A stretch of 7,707 nucleotides of DNA from Mycoplasmatota bacterium (GTDB taxonomy: Bacteria > Bacillota_I > Bacilli_A > Izemoplasmatales > Izemoplasmataceae), in assembly GCA_030641535.1 (NCBI GenBank), contig DAOWHG010000015.1, positions 1 through 7,707 of the forward strand, written 5' to 3'. The notes under the pieces were generated by a model, which was not told where the DNA came from, made no database searches, and saw nothing but the letters and a program-made list of their open reading frames with translations. A program made the position numbers and the translations under genes. Positions 1 to 6,443 of the stretch are shown here, piece after piece (position 1 is the first letter of the stretch; each line of letters begins with the position of its first letter).

Positions 1-17
1 AAAACAATATCATACAT
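1..17 (-). CDS. 5' end of an unidentified gene, cut by the window edge
   Basis: On the minus strand, 23 bases after the NTPase stop codon, an AGAGGTG ribosome site (positions 23 to 29) sits five bases before an ATG at 15 to 17. The frame reads Met-Tyr-Asp-Ile-Val and then leaves the window. The strong ribosome site and the tight spacing suggest the next gene of the molybdenum hydroxylase operon. Five residues cannot identify a family. From context, a YqeB-like (EF2563 family) hydroxylase accessory protein or another maturation or purine-degradation gene would fit, but this is only a guess. Confidence 0.6.
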
Positions 18-40
18 TGCTTCACCTCTTTTTAAAGAAA

Positions 41-517
41 TTAGTCTACATCAATTAAGTTATATTCTTTGATCATGTATTTCTCTATTATTTTTTCTAA
101 TAAATCTTTTCTAATTGTTACAAAAATATCTAATCCTGAATCAAGCATCTCTGTAAAAATATTATGAAAACATAGATTTTCTAATTCTAAAAGTCCAACT
201 TCGTCTAAAAACAACGGAGATACTTTATTAGTAATCAGTTCTCTTATTGTGTCTTCAATATAATCTACAATTTTTGCTTTGAATAAGTAAGGTCCTATTT
301 GACAACAAGCTTCTTCTTTATCCTCGCTGTAGATATCTCTTATAACTAATCTTCTTCTTTCGTTAGTAGCTAAACGTAATACATCATAACTATGAACAAG
401 GTGTCCGTTCATGTTTTTGAGTGAGACAAATCCATCTCCCTTGTTTAGCGAATTATAAATCTCAGTAATCTTTGTTGTCTTACTGGAATTAATCCTCCCA
501 GTAACGATATTTAGCAT
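41..517 (-). CDS. P-loop NTPase (THEP1-like) of the molybdenum hydroxylase operon, altered Walker A
   Basis: A 158-residue soluble protein with the layout of small THEP1/MobB-like nucleoside triphosphatases. The P-loop begins at residue 7 (GRINSSKT, 7 to 14). The invariant glycine just before the Walker lysine is a serine (S12), while K13 and T14 are kept. A Walker B-like LFLDEVG lies at 102 to 108, close to the DEIG seen in THEP1 proteins, and a CC pair is at 71 to 72. The start is fixed by the P-loop at the extreme N-terminus, even though this makes the gene overlap the end of XdhC by 29 bases; a GAGAGAG ribosome site lies 8 bases before the ATG. Its place next to XdhC and MocA suggests a role in cofactor handling or enzyme maturation. 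That role is inferred, and the altered P-loop leaves it open whether it hydrolyses NTP or only binds it. Confidence 0.75.
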   Translation of the reverse strand: MLNIVTGRINSSKTTKITEIYNSLNKGDGFVSLKNMNGHLVHSYDVLRLATNERRRLVIRDIYSEDKEEACCQIGPYLFKAKIVDYIEDTIRELITNKVSPLFLDEVGLLELENLCFHNIFTEMLDSGLDIFVTIRKDLLEKIIEKYMIKEYNLIDVD

Positions 518-1334
518 TTTTAATACTCTCTCTCATATGATTTTGTCCTTTTTTGTCATATCCAATTGCAAGTATTTCTGCGGCAATTGAAATAGCAATT
601 TCTTCAGGACTTCCTCCACCAGTATCAAGACCAATTGGAGAATAGAAATTTTTGAGATTGATATCTTCACCAAACTGAGCATATGTTGTTTTTAAGTAGT
701 CCATTAATTTTTCTGGAGAACAAAGCATACCCATATATTTTGGATTTATATTCAGTTCAATTACTTTATTAATAACGTTATAATCATGTTCATGTGAAGG
801 TGTACAAACAACAATCATGCTGTCTTCTTTAATACCATCTTCAACAATAAAATCTACAAATGATTTATGAACTTTCAGATTAGCTCCAGTAAATGCATCA
901 TAAACAGGCTTTCTCTCGTCAATTACTGTAATATGATAATTCATCTTATTAAGAACATTTGTTAGTGCTTGTCCAACATGACCTGCCCCAAAAATGTATA
1001 TATTATTCTTAACTCCAATAAATTCATAAAACAAAGTAACAAGTCCACCACAGACCATTGTTAGGGTTTCGGCACCTTCAACCATTTTTCCACCATTGAG
1101 TGAATATTTCTCCATAAGACTTTCTCTTTTCTTAAGAAGCATCTTACAGTTTTCTCTTGCTACATATTCAATTTGTCCCCCACCAACAGTACCAAATGCT
1201 TCACCAGTTTCACTGACAACCATTTTTTTACCTACTTCGACAGGTCCATCACCCTTCTTTTCCACTACTGTAACCAAAATACACGATTCTCCATTATTCT
1301 TGAATCGCATCATTGCATCAAAAACTTTGCTCAT
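489..1334 (-). CDS. xdhC: XdhC/CoxI family molybdenum hydroxylase maturation factor
   Basis: A 281-residue protein of normal length for the XdhC/CoxI family, whose members bind the molybdenum cofactor, favour its sulfuration and deliver it to xanthine dehydrogenase-type enzymes. The N-terminal XdhC_CoxI domain shows the GTVGGGQIE signature (48 to 56) and a MVCGG segment with Cys95, in the region where a conserved cysteine is implicated in cofactor binding. The second half is a Rossmann-type domain beginning IYIFGAGHVG (112 to 121) and ending with GLDTGGGSPEEIA (235 to 247), a variant of the usual GLDIGxxTPEEIA. The ATG is preceded only by a weak site (AGAAAG); a TAG in frame and no upstream ATG, GTG or TTG leave no better start. 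It lies 81 bases after the membrane protein gene, across a hairpin, and overlaps the NTPase by 29 bases. It is the accessory XdhC, not the E. coli Fe-S subunit of the same name. Confidence 0.9.
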   Translation of the reverse strand: MSKVFDAMMRFKNNGESCILVTVVEKKGDGPVEVGKKMVVSETGEAFGTVGGGQIEYVARENCKMLLKKRESLMEKYSLNGGKMVEGAETLTMVCGGLVTLFYEFIGVKNNIYIFGAGHVGQALTNVLNKMNYHITVIDERKPVYDAFTGANLKVHKSFVDFIVEDGIKEDSMIVVCTPSHEHDYNVINKVIELNINPKYMGMLCSPEKLMDYLKTTYAQFGEDINLKNFYSPIGLDTGGGSPEEIAISIAAEILAIGYDKKGQNHMRESIKNAKYRYWED

Positions 1335-1373
1335 TGTATCACAACTTTCTATGTAAATATTTTTAAGTAATGA

Positions 1374-1407
1374 CTAGCCAACTCACAAAGCTATGTGAGT
1401 TGGCTAG
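1374..1407 (-). terminator. 14-bp perfect hairpin between the structural genes and xdhC; possible weak terminator or processing site
   Basis: Positions 1374 to 1387 (CTAGCCAACTCACA) are exactly complementary to 1394 to 1407, with a 6-base loop. The structure begins nine bases after the membrane protein stop. On the minus strand it is followed by TCATTACTT and then A residues, which is a poor U-tract, so complete termination is doubtful. No convincing promoter was seen between it and xdhC, which argues for read-through. I read it as a partial terminator or an mRNA-stabilising or processing hairpin that lowers expression of the maturation genes compared with the enzyme subunits. Confidence 0.6.
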
Positions 1408-1415
1408 AATAATTT

Positions 1416-2051
1416 TTATAATAAATATGTAGCCACTGTAGCAACAATTAATAAGCTTGCAGCTAAGACAGGTTTTGCATCTAATTTAAAGTTAAATTTG
1501 TATTTTAAAGATTGATCAAGATAGATTAATCCTGTAGTCATAAGTCCACTTATAACTCCCATTATAATTACAAATTCTAACACTTCTACAAAACTTGAAA
1601 TCATGTAAGCTACAAATCCAGTAAATGCCCATTGAGCTGCCATATAAGTAATATATCCAACTCTCCATCCAATACTTGCAATTTGTGCAGCAGCAATTTT
1701 GTTAGTTACTTTTTCAGAAGTAAATAAGAATACAACAACAAATACTAATAAACTTTCTAATACTATTGAAACCATTGGGTTAATTGTTTTGAATACTGTG
1801 TATGAAGGCAACAGTAAATCAACTGATTTAATTGTTGCTGCAACTAAACCAATATATAGTAATGCTTTCTTAGAATTAGTTTTGTTATAAGCTCTTAGTA
1901 AAATAACTGAAGCGATCGGGAACATAATTGTTCCAGCAATTAATGTAGGGATCCAGTGTAATGCATATCCAAGTGTAGCTTCTAAAAATCCCCATAATGC
2001 TCCATAAAATATAATTTGAGTAAATAATTTAATTTTCTTATTTTCCATCAT
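1416..2051 (-). CDS. polytopic membrane protein of unknown function in the hydroxylase operon
   Basis: A 211-residue, very hydrophobic protein with about six or seven membrane segments, roughly at 10-30, 36-54, 62-80, 92-111, 118-142, 145-176 and 193-211. No signal peptide or soluble domain is visible. The first segment has small residues spaced four apart (G17, G21, A25, then G28) around a buried E24. That pattern recalls the AxxxA motif used by S-components of ECF transporters to bind EcfT, and the size fits an S-component (usually about 180 to 220 residues). Other polar residues in or near membrane segments are K75, D78, E99, W129-R130, E156 and E159. The start overlaps the catalytic subunit stop by one base (TAATG) with AAGGAGA just upstream, so it is translationally coupled. 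A role in uptake of the enzyme's substrate, or of a metal or vitamin, is inference only; I do not recognise the family with certainty. Confidence 0.7.
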   Translation of the reverse strand: MMENKKIKLFTQIIFYGALWGFLEATLGYALHWIPTLIAGTIMFPIASVILLRAYNKTNSKKALLYIGLVAATIKSVDLLLPSYTVFKTINPMVSIVLESLLVFVVVFLFTSEKVTNKIAAAQIASIGWRVGYITYMAAQWAFTGFVAYMISSFVEVLEFVIIMGVISGLMTTGLIYLDQSLKYKFNFKLDAKPVLAASLLIVATVATYLL

Positions 2052-4366
2052 TATTTTTCTCCTTTTTCTTTCTCTTTTATCGCCATAAGTATTTTTTCAG
2101 GAGTAATTGGTAATGTTGTAATTCTTACTCCTACTGCATTATATACAGCATTAGCTAATGCAGCTGGAGGTGTATCGATACCGATTTCCCCAACACTTTT
2201 TGCTCCATAAGGACCTGATTCTTCATAACTATCAGCAAACTCTGTTGTAAGATTATTAATTTCACGACGAGTCGGTATACGATAATTCATCATATCGTTA
2301 GTAACTAATTTACCTTTTTTTGTATACAGTACTTCTTCATACATTGCCATTCCGATTCCTTGAACAATTCCACCTTCTACTTGCCCTTTGGCAAGCATTG
2401 GGTTAATTGTAGTTCCACAATCAACAATGCTGACATAATCAATAATATCTACTTCACCAGTTTCTTTGTCTACATCAATTTCGACAAATCCAGCCATAAA
2501 TGGTGGAGGTGATTTAGTTCCGTAATAACTGCTTGTTATTTGAAGTTGTTTTTGATCTTCATTGTAGAATAAACGATTGGATAAATCTTTAAGAGTAATT
2601 TCTTTATCTTTTGATTTTAAGACAACTCCATCATATTCAACATCTTCAGGATTAACTTCAAATACTTTTGCAGCTTCATCAATAATCATTTGACGCATTT
2701 CTTTCCCTGCTTTTAAAACCGCATTCCCTGATACATAAGTTGTCGATGATGCGTAAGCACCAGTATCATAAGGAGTAAGGTCAGTATCTGATGAATATAC
2801 GATTACTTTATCCAGTGTAGTACCCAGTGCTTCGGCAGCTATTTGAGCTAAGATAGTATCACTACCTTGTCCAATATCTGTTGCACCAATCATTAAGTTA
2901 TAGAATCCATCATCATTAAGTTTGATAGTAGCCGCTGCCATATCGATATAAGGTATACCTGAACCTTGCATCGCAATTGCCATACCGACACCTTTGACTT
3001 TAGAATTACCTAATTCTTTTCTTGGGTATTTTTCTTTCCATTTAACTAATTCAGATCCTCTTTTTACGCAATAGTCAAGTTTACATGATTCCATAAACAT
3101 TTCGATACCTTCAGTACCTTCACCCATAATCTTAAATATCGGTGATGTTTCAGTTTCTTTAATCATGTTTTTTTGTCTAAATTCAACAGGATCTATTTTC
3201 AATTTATGACAAAGCATATCTATAGATGATTCAAGAGCAAAGTTTCCTTGAATAGCTCCATATCCTCTATAAGCTCCGGCCGGTGTGTGGTTTGTATAAA
3301 CAACATTTCCATGGAATCTTACAGAATCTACTTTGTTATATAGTGGGAATACTTTTGCTGCAGCTACCATGAACACAGTTAATGCATGTTCACCATATGC
3401 TCCAGTATCAGAAACTACCCAACAGTCAATTGCTTTTAAAACTCCATCTTTTGTAGATCCAAGTTTTATATCAAAGCGCATTGGATGTCTTGAATAACTA
3501 GACTCAAATACTTCTTTTCTGGTATACATCATTTTTGATGGTTTACCAGTTTTTAAAGTTACAGTAGCAACAAACATTTCACCATGAATTGCTTGTTTTC
3601 CTCCAAATCCTCCACCAACACGTGGTTTAATAACACGTATTTTACTAAGAGGATAATCTAATGCTTGACTAATTATTCTTCTTACGTGAATTGGTGTTTG
3701 AGTTGAAGAATAAATTACTAAACGTCCTTGATAATCTACACGAGCATTAACATTGTGAGGTTCAAGCATAACATGTGCTTGTGCTTGAGTATAAAAGCTT
3801 TCTTCAATTATCACTTCTGATTCTTCAAGTGATTTTGTTACATCCCCAACATGCATATGATATGATGCAGCTAAGTTTTTCTTAGGATCAAATCCAATTG
3901 GGAACATATCATGAATTTCTGGTTCAGTATGAACGAGAATTTCATTTTCAAACGCAGTTTCAAAATCAAGAACTGGTTCTAATACTTCATATTCAATTTC
4001 AATCAGTTTTAAAGCTTTTTCAGCAGTTTTCACATCAATTGCTGCAACTGCTGCTGCTTCATCACCAATATATCTAACATAATTATCTAAAACAAATTTG
4101 TCATGAGGAGAAGGTTCAGGATAACCTTGACCTGCTCTTGTAAATGGTCTTCTATCAAAATCTTTATAAGTCAAAACTAATTCTACTCCATCCAAAGCTT
4201 CAGCTTTTGCTGTATCAATCTTAACGATTTTCGCATATGGATGAGGACTTCTTAATACTTTTACGATTAATGATTTTGGTTCAGATAAATCATCTGTATA
4301 AGCTTTTTTACCCATCATTAATCCTTTTCCATCAATTGAAGGAAGTGCGTGATTTACAACTTTCAT
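2051..4366 (-). CDS. molybdenum hydroxylase large subunit, molybdopterin-binding (xanthine dehydrogenase family)
   Basis: A 771-residue catalytic subunit, the usual length for stand-alone large subunits such as E. coli XdhA. The N-terminal aldehyde oxidase/xanthine dehydrogenase a/b hammerhead domain covers about residues 10 to 130, followed by the molybdopterin-binding domains. Visible motifs are LEPH (201 to 204; E202 aligns by motif with bovine XDH Glu802), the cofactor-binding VGGGFGGKQ (250 to 258), AGAYRGYG (363 to 370; R367 corresponds to Arg880), IGQGSDT (498 to 504), YASSTTYVSGNA (538 to 549) and GAKSVGEIG (721 to 729; E727 corresponds to the catalytic Glu1261). Keeping all three residues favours hydroxylation of a purine-like heterocycle over CO or 4-hydroxybenzoyl-CoA. 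A GGAGG site seven bases before the ATG and a four-base ATGA overlap with the Fe-S gene fix the start. Whether the enzyme carries labile selenium cannot be read from the protein. Confidence 0.93.
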   Translation of the reverse strand: MKVVNHALPSIDGKGLMMGKKAYTDDLSEPKSLIVKVLRSPHPYAKIVKIDTAKAEALDGVELVLTYKDFDRRPFTRAGQGYPEPSPHDKFVLDNYVRYIGDEAAAVAAIDVKTAEKALKLIEIEYEVLEPVLDFETAFENEILVHTEPEIHDMFPIGFDPKKNLAASYHMHVGDVTKSLEESEVIIEESFYTQAQAHVMLEPHNVNARVDYQGRLVIYSSTQTPIHVRRIISQALDYPLSKIRVIKPRVGGGFGGKQAIHGEMFVATVTLKTGKPSKMMYTRKEVFESSYSRHPMRFDIKLGSTKDGVLKAIDCWVVSDTGAYGEHALTVFMVAAAKVFPLYNKVDSVRFHGNVVYTNHTPAGAYRGYGAIQGNFALESSIDMLCHKLKIDPVEFRQKNMIKETETSPIFKIMGEGTEGIEMFMESCKLDYCVKRGSELVKWKEKYPRKELGNSKVKGVGMAIAMQGSGIPYIDMAAATIKLNDDGFYNLMIGATDIGQGSDTILAQIAAEALGTTLDKVIVYSSDTDLTPYDTGAYASSTTYVSGNAVLKAGKEMRQMIIDEAAKVFEVNPEDVEYDGVVLKSKDKEITLKDLSNRLFYNEDQKQLQITSSYYGTKSPPPFMAGFVEIDVDKETGEVDIIDYVSIVDCGTTINPMLAKGQVEGGIVQGIGMAMYEEVLYTKKGKLVTNDMMNYRIPTRREINNLTTEFADSYEESGPYGAKSVGEIGIDTPPAALANAVYNAVGVRITTLPITPEKILMAIKEKEKGEK

Positions 4367-4815
4367 TCGTCATCCTCCAAACATAATTTAATAGCTCTAT
4401 GTTGAGCTTCATATCCAGTACAACGGCACAAATTACCAACTAGATATTCTTTGATATCTTTGTTTGTAGGTTTAACAATTTCATCTTTCATAGCATGAAC
4501 TGTTAATGCTAAAGAAGAATTACAATATCCACATTGATCAGCTCCTTGATGACCAAAATGTTCACTTAATTTTTTAGCTTCGTCTTGATAACCCTCAATA
4601 GTAGTTATTTTATGTCCATCTGCTTTTACACTAAGAAGTGTACATGATTGAACAGCTTTACCATCCATTAAAACAGTACAAACACCACAACTTGAATTAT
4701 CACACCCTCTTTTGATACTATAAAAATTATCTTCTCTTAGAGTATCTAATAAATACTCATCAGGTGCTACATCATATACTTTTTTCTGTCCGTTAACTTC
4801 AATATATATTTTCAT
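4363..4815 (-). CDS. molybdenum hydroxylase [2Fe-2S] subunit
   Basis: A 150-residue iron-sulfur subunit that passes electrons from the molybdenum site to FAD. The N-terminal plant-type ferredoxin domain has GCDNSSCGVC (C38, C43, C46) and C58. The C-terminal helical domain holds the second cluster with QCGYC (C95, C98) and LCRCTGY (C130, C132). All eight cluster cysteines are present. Two family positions differ: the usual CxxGxCGxC glycine is S41, and the CTPG that normally follows QCG[FY] is CNSS. The gene corresponds to the Fe-S subunit called XdhC in E. coli, which is unrelated to the maturation factor at 489 to 1334. An AGAGGTGA site precedes the ATG, which overlaps the FAD subunit stop by one base. 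It ends in TGA, so TGA is a stop in this genome. Confidence 0.93.
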   Translation of the reverse strand: MKIYIEVNGQKKVYDVAPDEYLLDTLREDNFYSIKRGCDNSSCGVCTVLMDGKAVQSCTLLSVKADGHKITTIEGYQDEAKKLSEHFGHQGADQCGYCNSSLALTVHAMKDEIVKPTNKDIKEYLVGNLCRCTGYEAQHRAIKLCLEDDE

Positions 4816-5609
4816 TATTTAGTCACCTCTTTTAATCCACGTCTAATGTAAACTTTAGCTAATTCAATTCGATATTCTTTCGATGCTTTACTATTAGTAC
4901 TAAATTTCAATTCATTAATTGCAATATTTGCAGTTTCTTCAATTACTTCATCAGTAACTGTCTCTTGATTATTTACATAATCCATTGCTTTAACTGCAAA
5001 TGCTGCAAGACTTGGACGAGCTCCTACAACTATTTTTAAATGTCCTAATGTATTTGTAACACCAACATTTACTACAGCAAAATCAAGTCCTGTTTTCTTC
5101 ATTTTGTAGTAATATCCTAAAACCTCTTCTTTCTGAATAATAATTTTTAATAAAATATCTTTTTCCTTTGTTCTCAGTTTTAAGAAATCTTCTAAAGACA
5201 TTCTTCCTGCTTTGTACAATACTACTTCGGTATTTACTGCTAATAATGGTGTTATGAAATCTGAAAAAGAGTATTTACCAACTACACTTCCTCCAACAGT
5301 AACTAAGTTTCTTAAAGCTACCCCCATTATTCCACTAATTCCTTTGTTTACAATACCACTAAAAAGGTTAGATAGTGCTTCATTTTTTTCTACTTCTCTT
5401 AAAGTAACATAAGCATCAATCTCAATACTATTTTCTGTTTCTTTGATTTGATTTAATCCTACGTATTCCAAATCAATCGCTGTGTTTACAGTCTTCGAAG
5501 ATAACCTAAGCCATGCTCCACCACCAATTATTAAATTAGAGGGATCTTCTTGTAATTTTTTATAAGCTTCTTCAACTGTTTTTGCCTTAAAATAATTAAC
5601 TATCTCCAT
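4815..5609 (-). CDS. molybdenum hydroxylase FAD-binding subunit
   Basis: A 264-residue subunit, slightly shorter than the common 280 to 300, that takes electrons from the Fe-S clusters onto FAD and then to NAD+ or another acceptor. The FAD_binding_5 domain shows LIIGGGAWLRLS (26 to 37) and the second FAD contact region RNLVTVGGSVVG (100 to 111), followed by SDFITPLLAVNTEV (116 to 129). A CO_deh_flav_C-type C-terminus covers about residues 168 to 262 and ends with the usual YRxELAKVYIRRGL pattern. It corresponds to E. coli XdhB. The start overlaps the end of mocA by 14 bases, with AAAGGA about ten bases upstream of the ATG. The electron acceptor cannot be told from the sequence. Confidence 0.92.
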   Translation of the reverse strand: MEIVNYFKAKTVEEAYKKLQEDPSNLIIGGGAWLRLSSKTVNTAIDLEYVGLNQIKETENSIEIDAYVTLREVEKNEALSNLFSGIVNKGISGIMGVALRNLVTVGGSVVGKYSFSDFITPLLAVNTEVVLYKAGRMSLEDFLKLRTKEKDILLKIIIQKEEVLGYYYKMKKTGLDFAVVNVGVTNTLGHLKIVVGARPSLAAFAVKAMDYVNNQETVTDEVIEETANIAINELKFSTNSKASKEYRIELAKVYIRRGLKEVTK

Positions 5610-6180
5610 TATCTATCATTCCTTTCATTTTTCCTTTTATCATTAAATAATCTTCTAACGTATCAACATCAATTAAAATCCCCTCATCAGATGTTTCTAC
5701 ATAATTTACAACATGTCTATCTCTAAACAATTTAAGATTTGAATCTATTGGTTCATTAAGCAAAGGCTTAATTAATTCCTTTTCAATCAATATTGGATGT
5801 CCTTTTCGGCCTTTAATAATAGGCACCCTGATAACTCCACCTGCATCAAGCAATTGTTTATATGTTTCTTTTTTAATTAACGGGTAATCTCCTGGTGTTA
5901 AAAAAAAATCACTATTTAATTCCTTCACTCCAGATACAACTGAACTAAACATCCCTAAATCATAATTTTCATTTCGTTTGACAATAACATTTTCGTATTT
6001 GCTTACTACTTTTACAATTTCATCATGATAATGTCCTGTCACGACTACTATTTTAGTACAGTAGTCTTTCATAGCCTCAATAACATTACAAATAATCGGT
6101 AAATCTTTGTAGATTAATGTCATTTTATTAGTCTTAATTCGACTAGAGTATCCTCCAGCTAAAATTATACCATCTACCAT
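5596..6180 (-). CDS. mocA: molybdenum cofactor cytidylyltransferase
   Basis: A 194-residue nucleotidyltransferase of the MobA-like NTP transferase family, subgroup MocA/YgfJ. It is expected to join molybdopterin with CTP to make molybdopterin cytosine dinucleotide, the cofactor used by bacterial xanthine dehydrogenase-type enzymes. The N-terminal nucleotide loop is ILAGGYSSRIKTNK (6 to 19), with RIKTNK in place of the more common RMGxxK. The metal-binding GDYP is at 97 to 100 (D98), GRKGHPIL at 124 to 131, and the closing DVDTLEDY at 171 to 178. The ATG has AGAGGTGA three to four bases upstream. As first gene of the operon it directly follows the promoter region with two cre-like sites. A MobA (GTP) role is less likely because of the GRKGHP motif and the hydroxylase genes next door. 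Confidence 0.88.
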   Translation of the reverse strand: MVDGIILAGGYSSRIKTNKMTLIYKDLPIICNVIEAMKDYCTKIVVVTGHYHDEIVKVVSKYENVIVKRNENYDLGMFSSVVSGVKELNSDFFLTPGDYPLIKKETYKQLLDAGGVIRVPIIKGRKGHPILIEKELIKPLLNEPIDSNLKLFRDRHVVNYVETSDEGILIDVDTLEDYLMIKGKMKGMIDNGDS

Positions 6181-6195
6181 TTTTCACCTCTTTCA

Positions 6196-6209
6196 AAATA
6201 GCGCTTACA
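6196..6209 (-). promoter_or_regulatory. cre-like operator 1 in the mocA leader
   Basis: Read on the minus strand the site is TGTAAGCGCTATTT, matching the CcpA catabolite-response consensus TGWAARCGYTWNCW at 13 of 14 positions. It lies just upstream of the mocA ribosome site, downstream of the likely promoter, where bound CcpA would act as a roadblock. Another LacI/GalR family regulator, such as a purine-responsive one, could use the same core. Confidence 0.6.
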
Positions 6210-6267
6210 AATTTTGATAAAAAAATATTAGTTTTTATTAATTCTTTAGCTATTTATTTCCGACAAT

Positions 6268-6281
6268 TTCAAGCGCTTATA
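6268..6281 (-). promoter_or_regulatory. cre-like operator 2 upstream of mocA
   Basis: The minus strand reads TATAAGCGCTTGAA, 12 of 14 matches to the cre consensus, with a perfect AAGCGCTT core. Its centre is 72 bp from operator 1, close to seven helical turns, so the two sites face nearly the same side of the DNA. A possible second -10 box (TATAAG) overlaps it. Confidence 0.5.
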
Positions 6282-6329
6282 ATGTCTTTAACACTCTAAA
6301 GTGTATATATATATAAATATATTATAAGT

Positions 6330-6358
6330 ATTATATCATATATAGGGCTTTTTTTCCA
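6330..6358 (-). promoter_or_regulatory. probable promoter of the mocA-hydroxylase operon
   Basis: On the minus strand, TGGAAA (6353 to 6358, 4 of 6 matches to the -35 box) and TATAAT (6330 to 6335) are separated by 17 bp, and the -10 box is extended by TGA (6336 to 6338). The predicted start is near 6323, giving a leader of about 140 bases that contains both cre-like operators. The surrounding 6302 to 6344 is an alternating AT tract, so other -10 boxes could be drawn there. Confidence 0.5.
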
Positions 6359-6405
6359 TATATTTAGAGAAACATAACACATTAGTTTGTATGTTAAATA
6401 CCCCT

Positions 6406-6438
6406 AAAAAAAAGACGGAAAATTCAATTTTCCATCTT
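6406..6438 (-). terminator. intrinsic terminator of the acetyltransferase gene
   Basis: On the minus strand a 12-bp stem (6427 to 6438 pairing with 6412 to 6423, including one U-G pair) with a three-base loop is followed by a run of eight T residues (6406 to 6413). It lies five bases after the acetyltransferase stop codon. This separates that gene from the mocA operon. Confidence 0.9.
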
Positions 6439-6443
6439 ACTCT

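Noticed and set aside
1096..1370. Two plus-strand open frames opposite xdhC
   Set aside because: They lie antisense to a well-supported gene, have no family pattern and no convincing ribosome site; they are shadows.
1699..1890. Plus-strand open frame of 63 codons opposite the membrane protein gene
   Set aside because: Antisense shadow with low-complexity Thr/Asn content and no ribosome site.
4363..4365. In-frame TGA at the end of the Fe-S gene as a selenocysteine or tryptophan codon
   Set aside because: The protein is full length at this point, the TGA forms a standard ATGA coupling with the next gene, and no bacterial SECIS-like hairpin was noticed after it.
5212..5412. Plus-strand open frame of 66 codons opposite the FAD subunit gene
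   Set aside because: Antisense shadow of a clear coding region.
6291..6304. Small inverted repeat ACACT-CTAA-AGTGT
   Set aside because: A five-base stem in AT-rich DNA is too short to support a function on its own.
6181..6323. Riboswitch (purine, molybdenum cofactor) in the mocA leader
   Set aside because: No conserved purine or Moco aptamer core and no terminator/antiterminator pair is visible; the leader is mostly AT-rich with the two operators.
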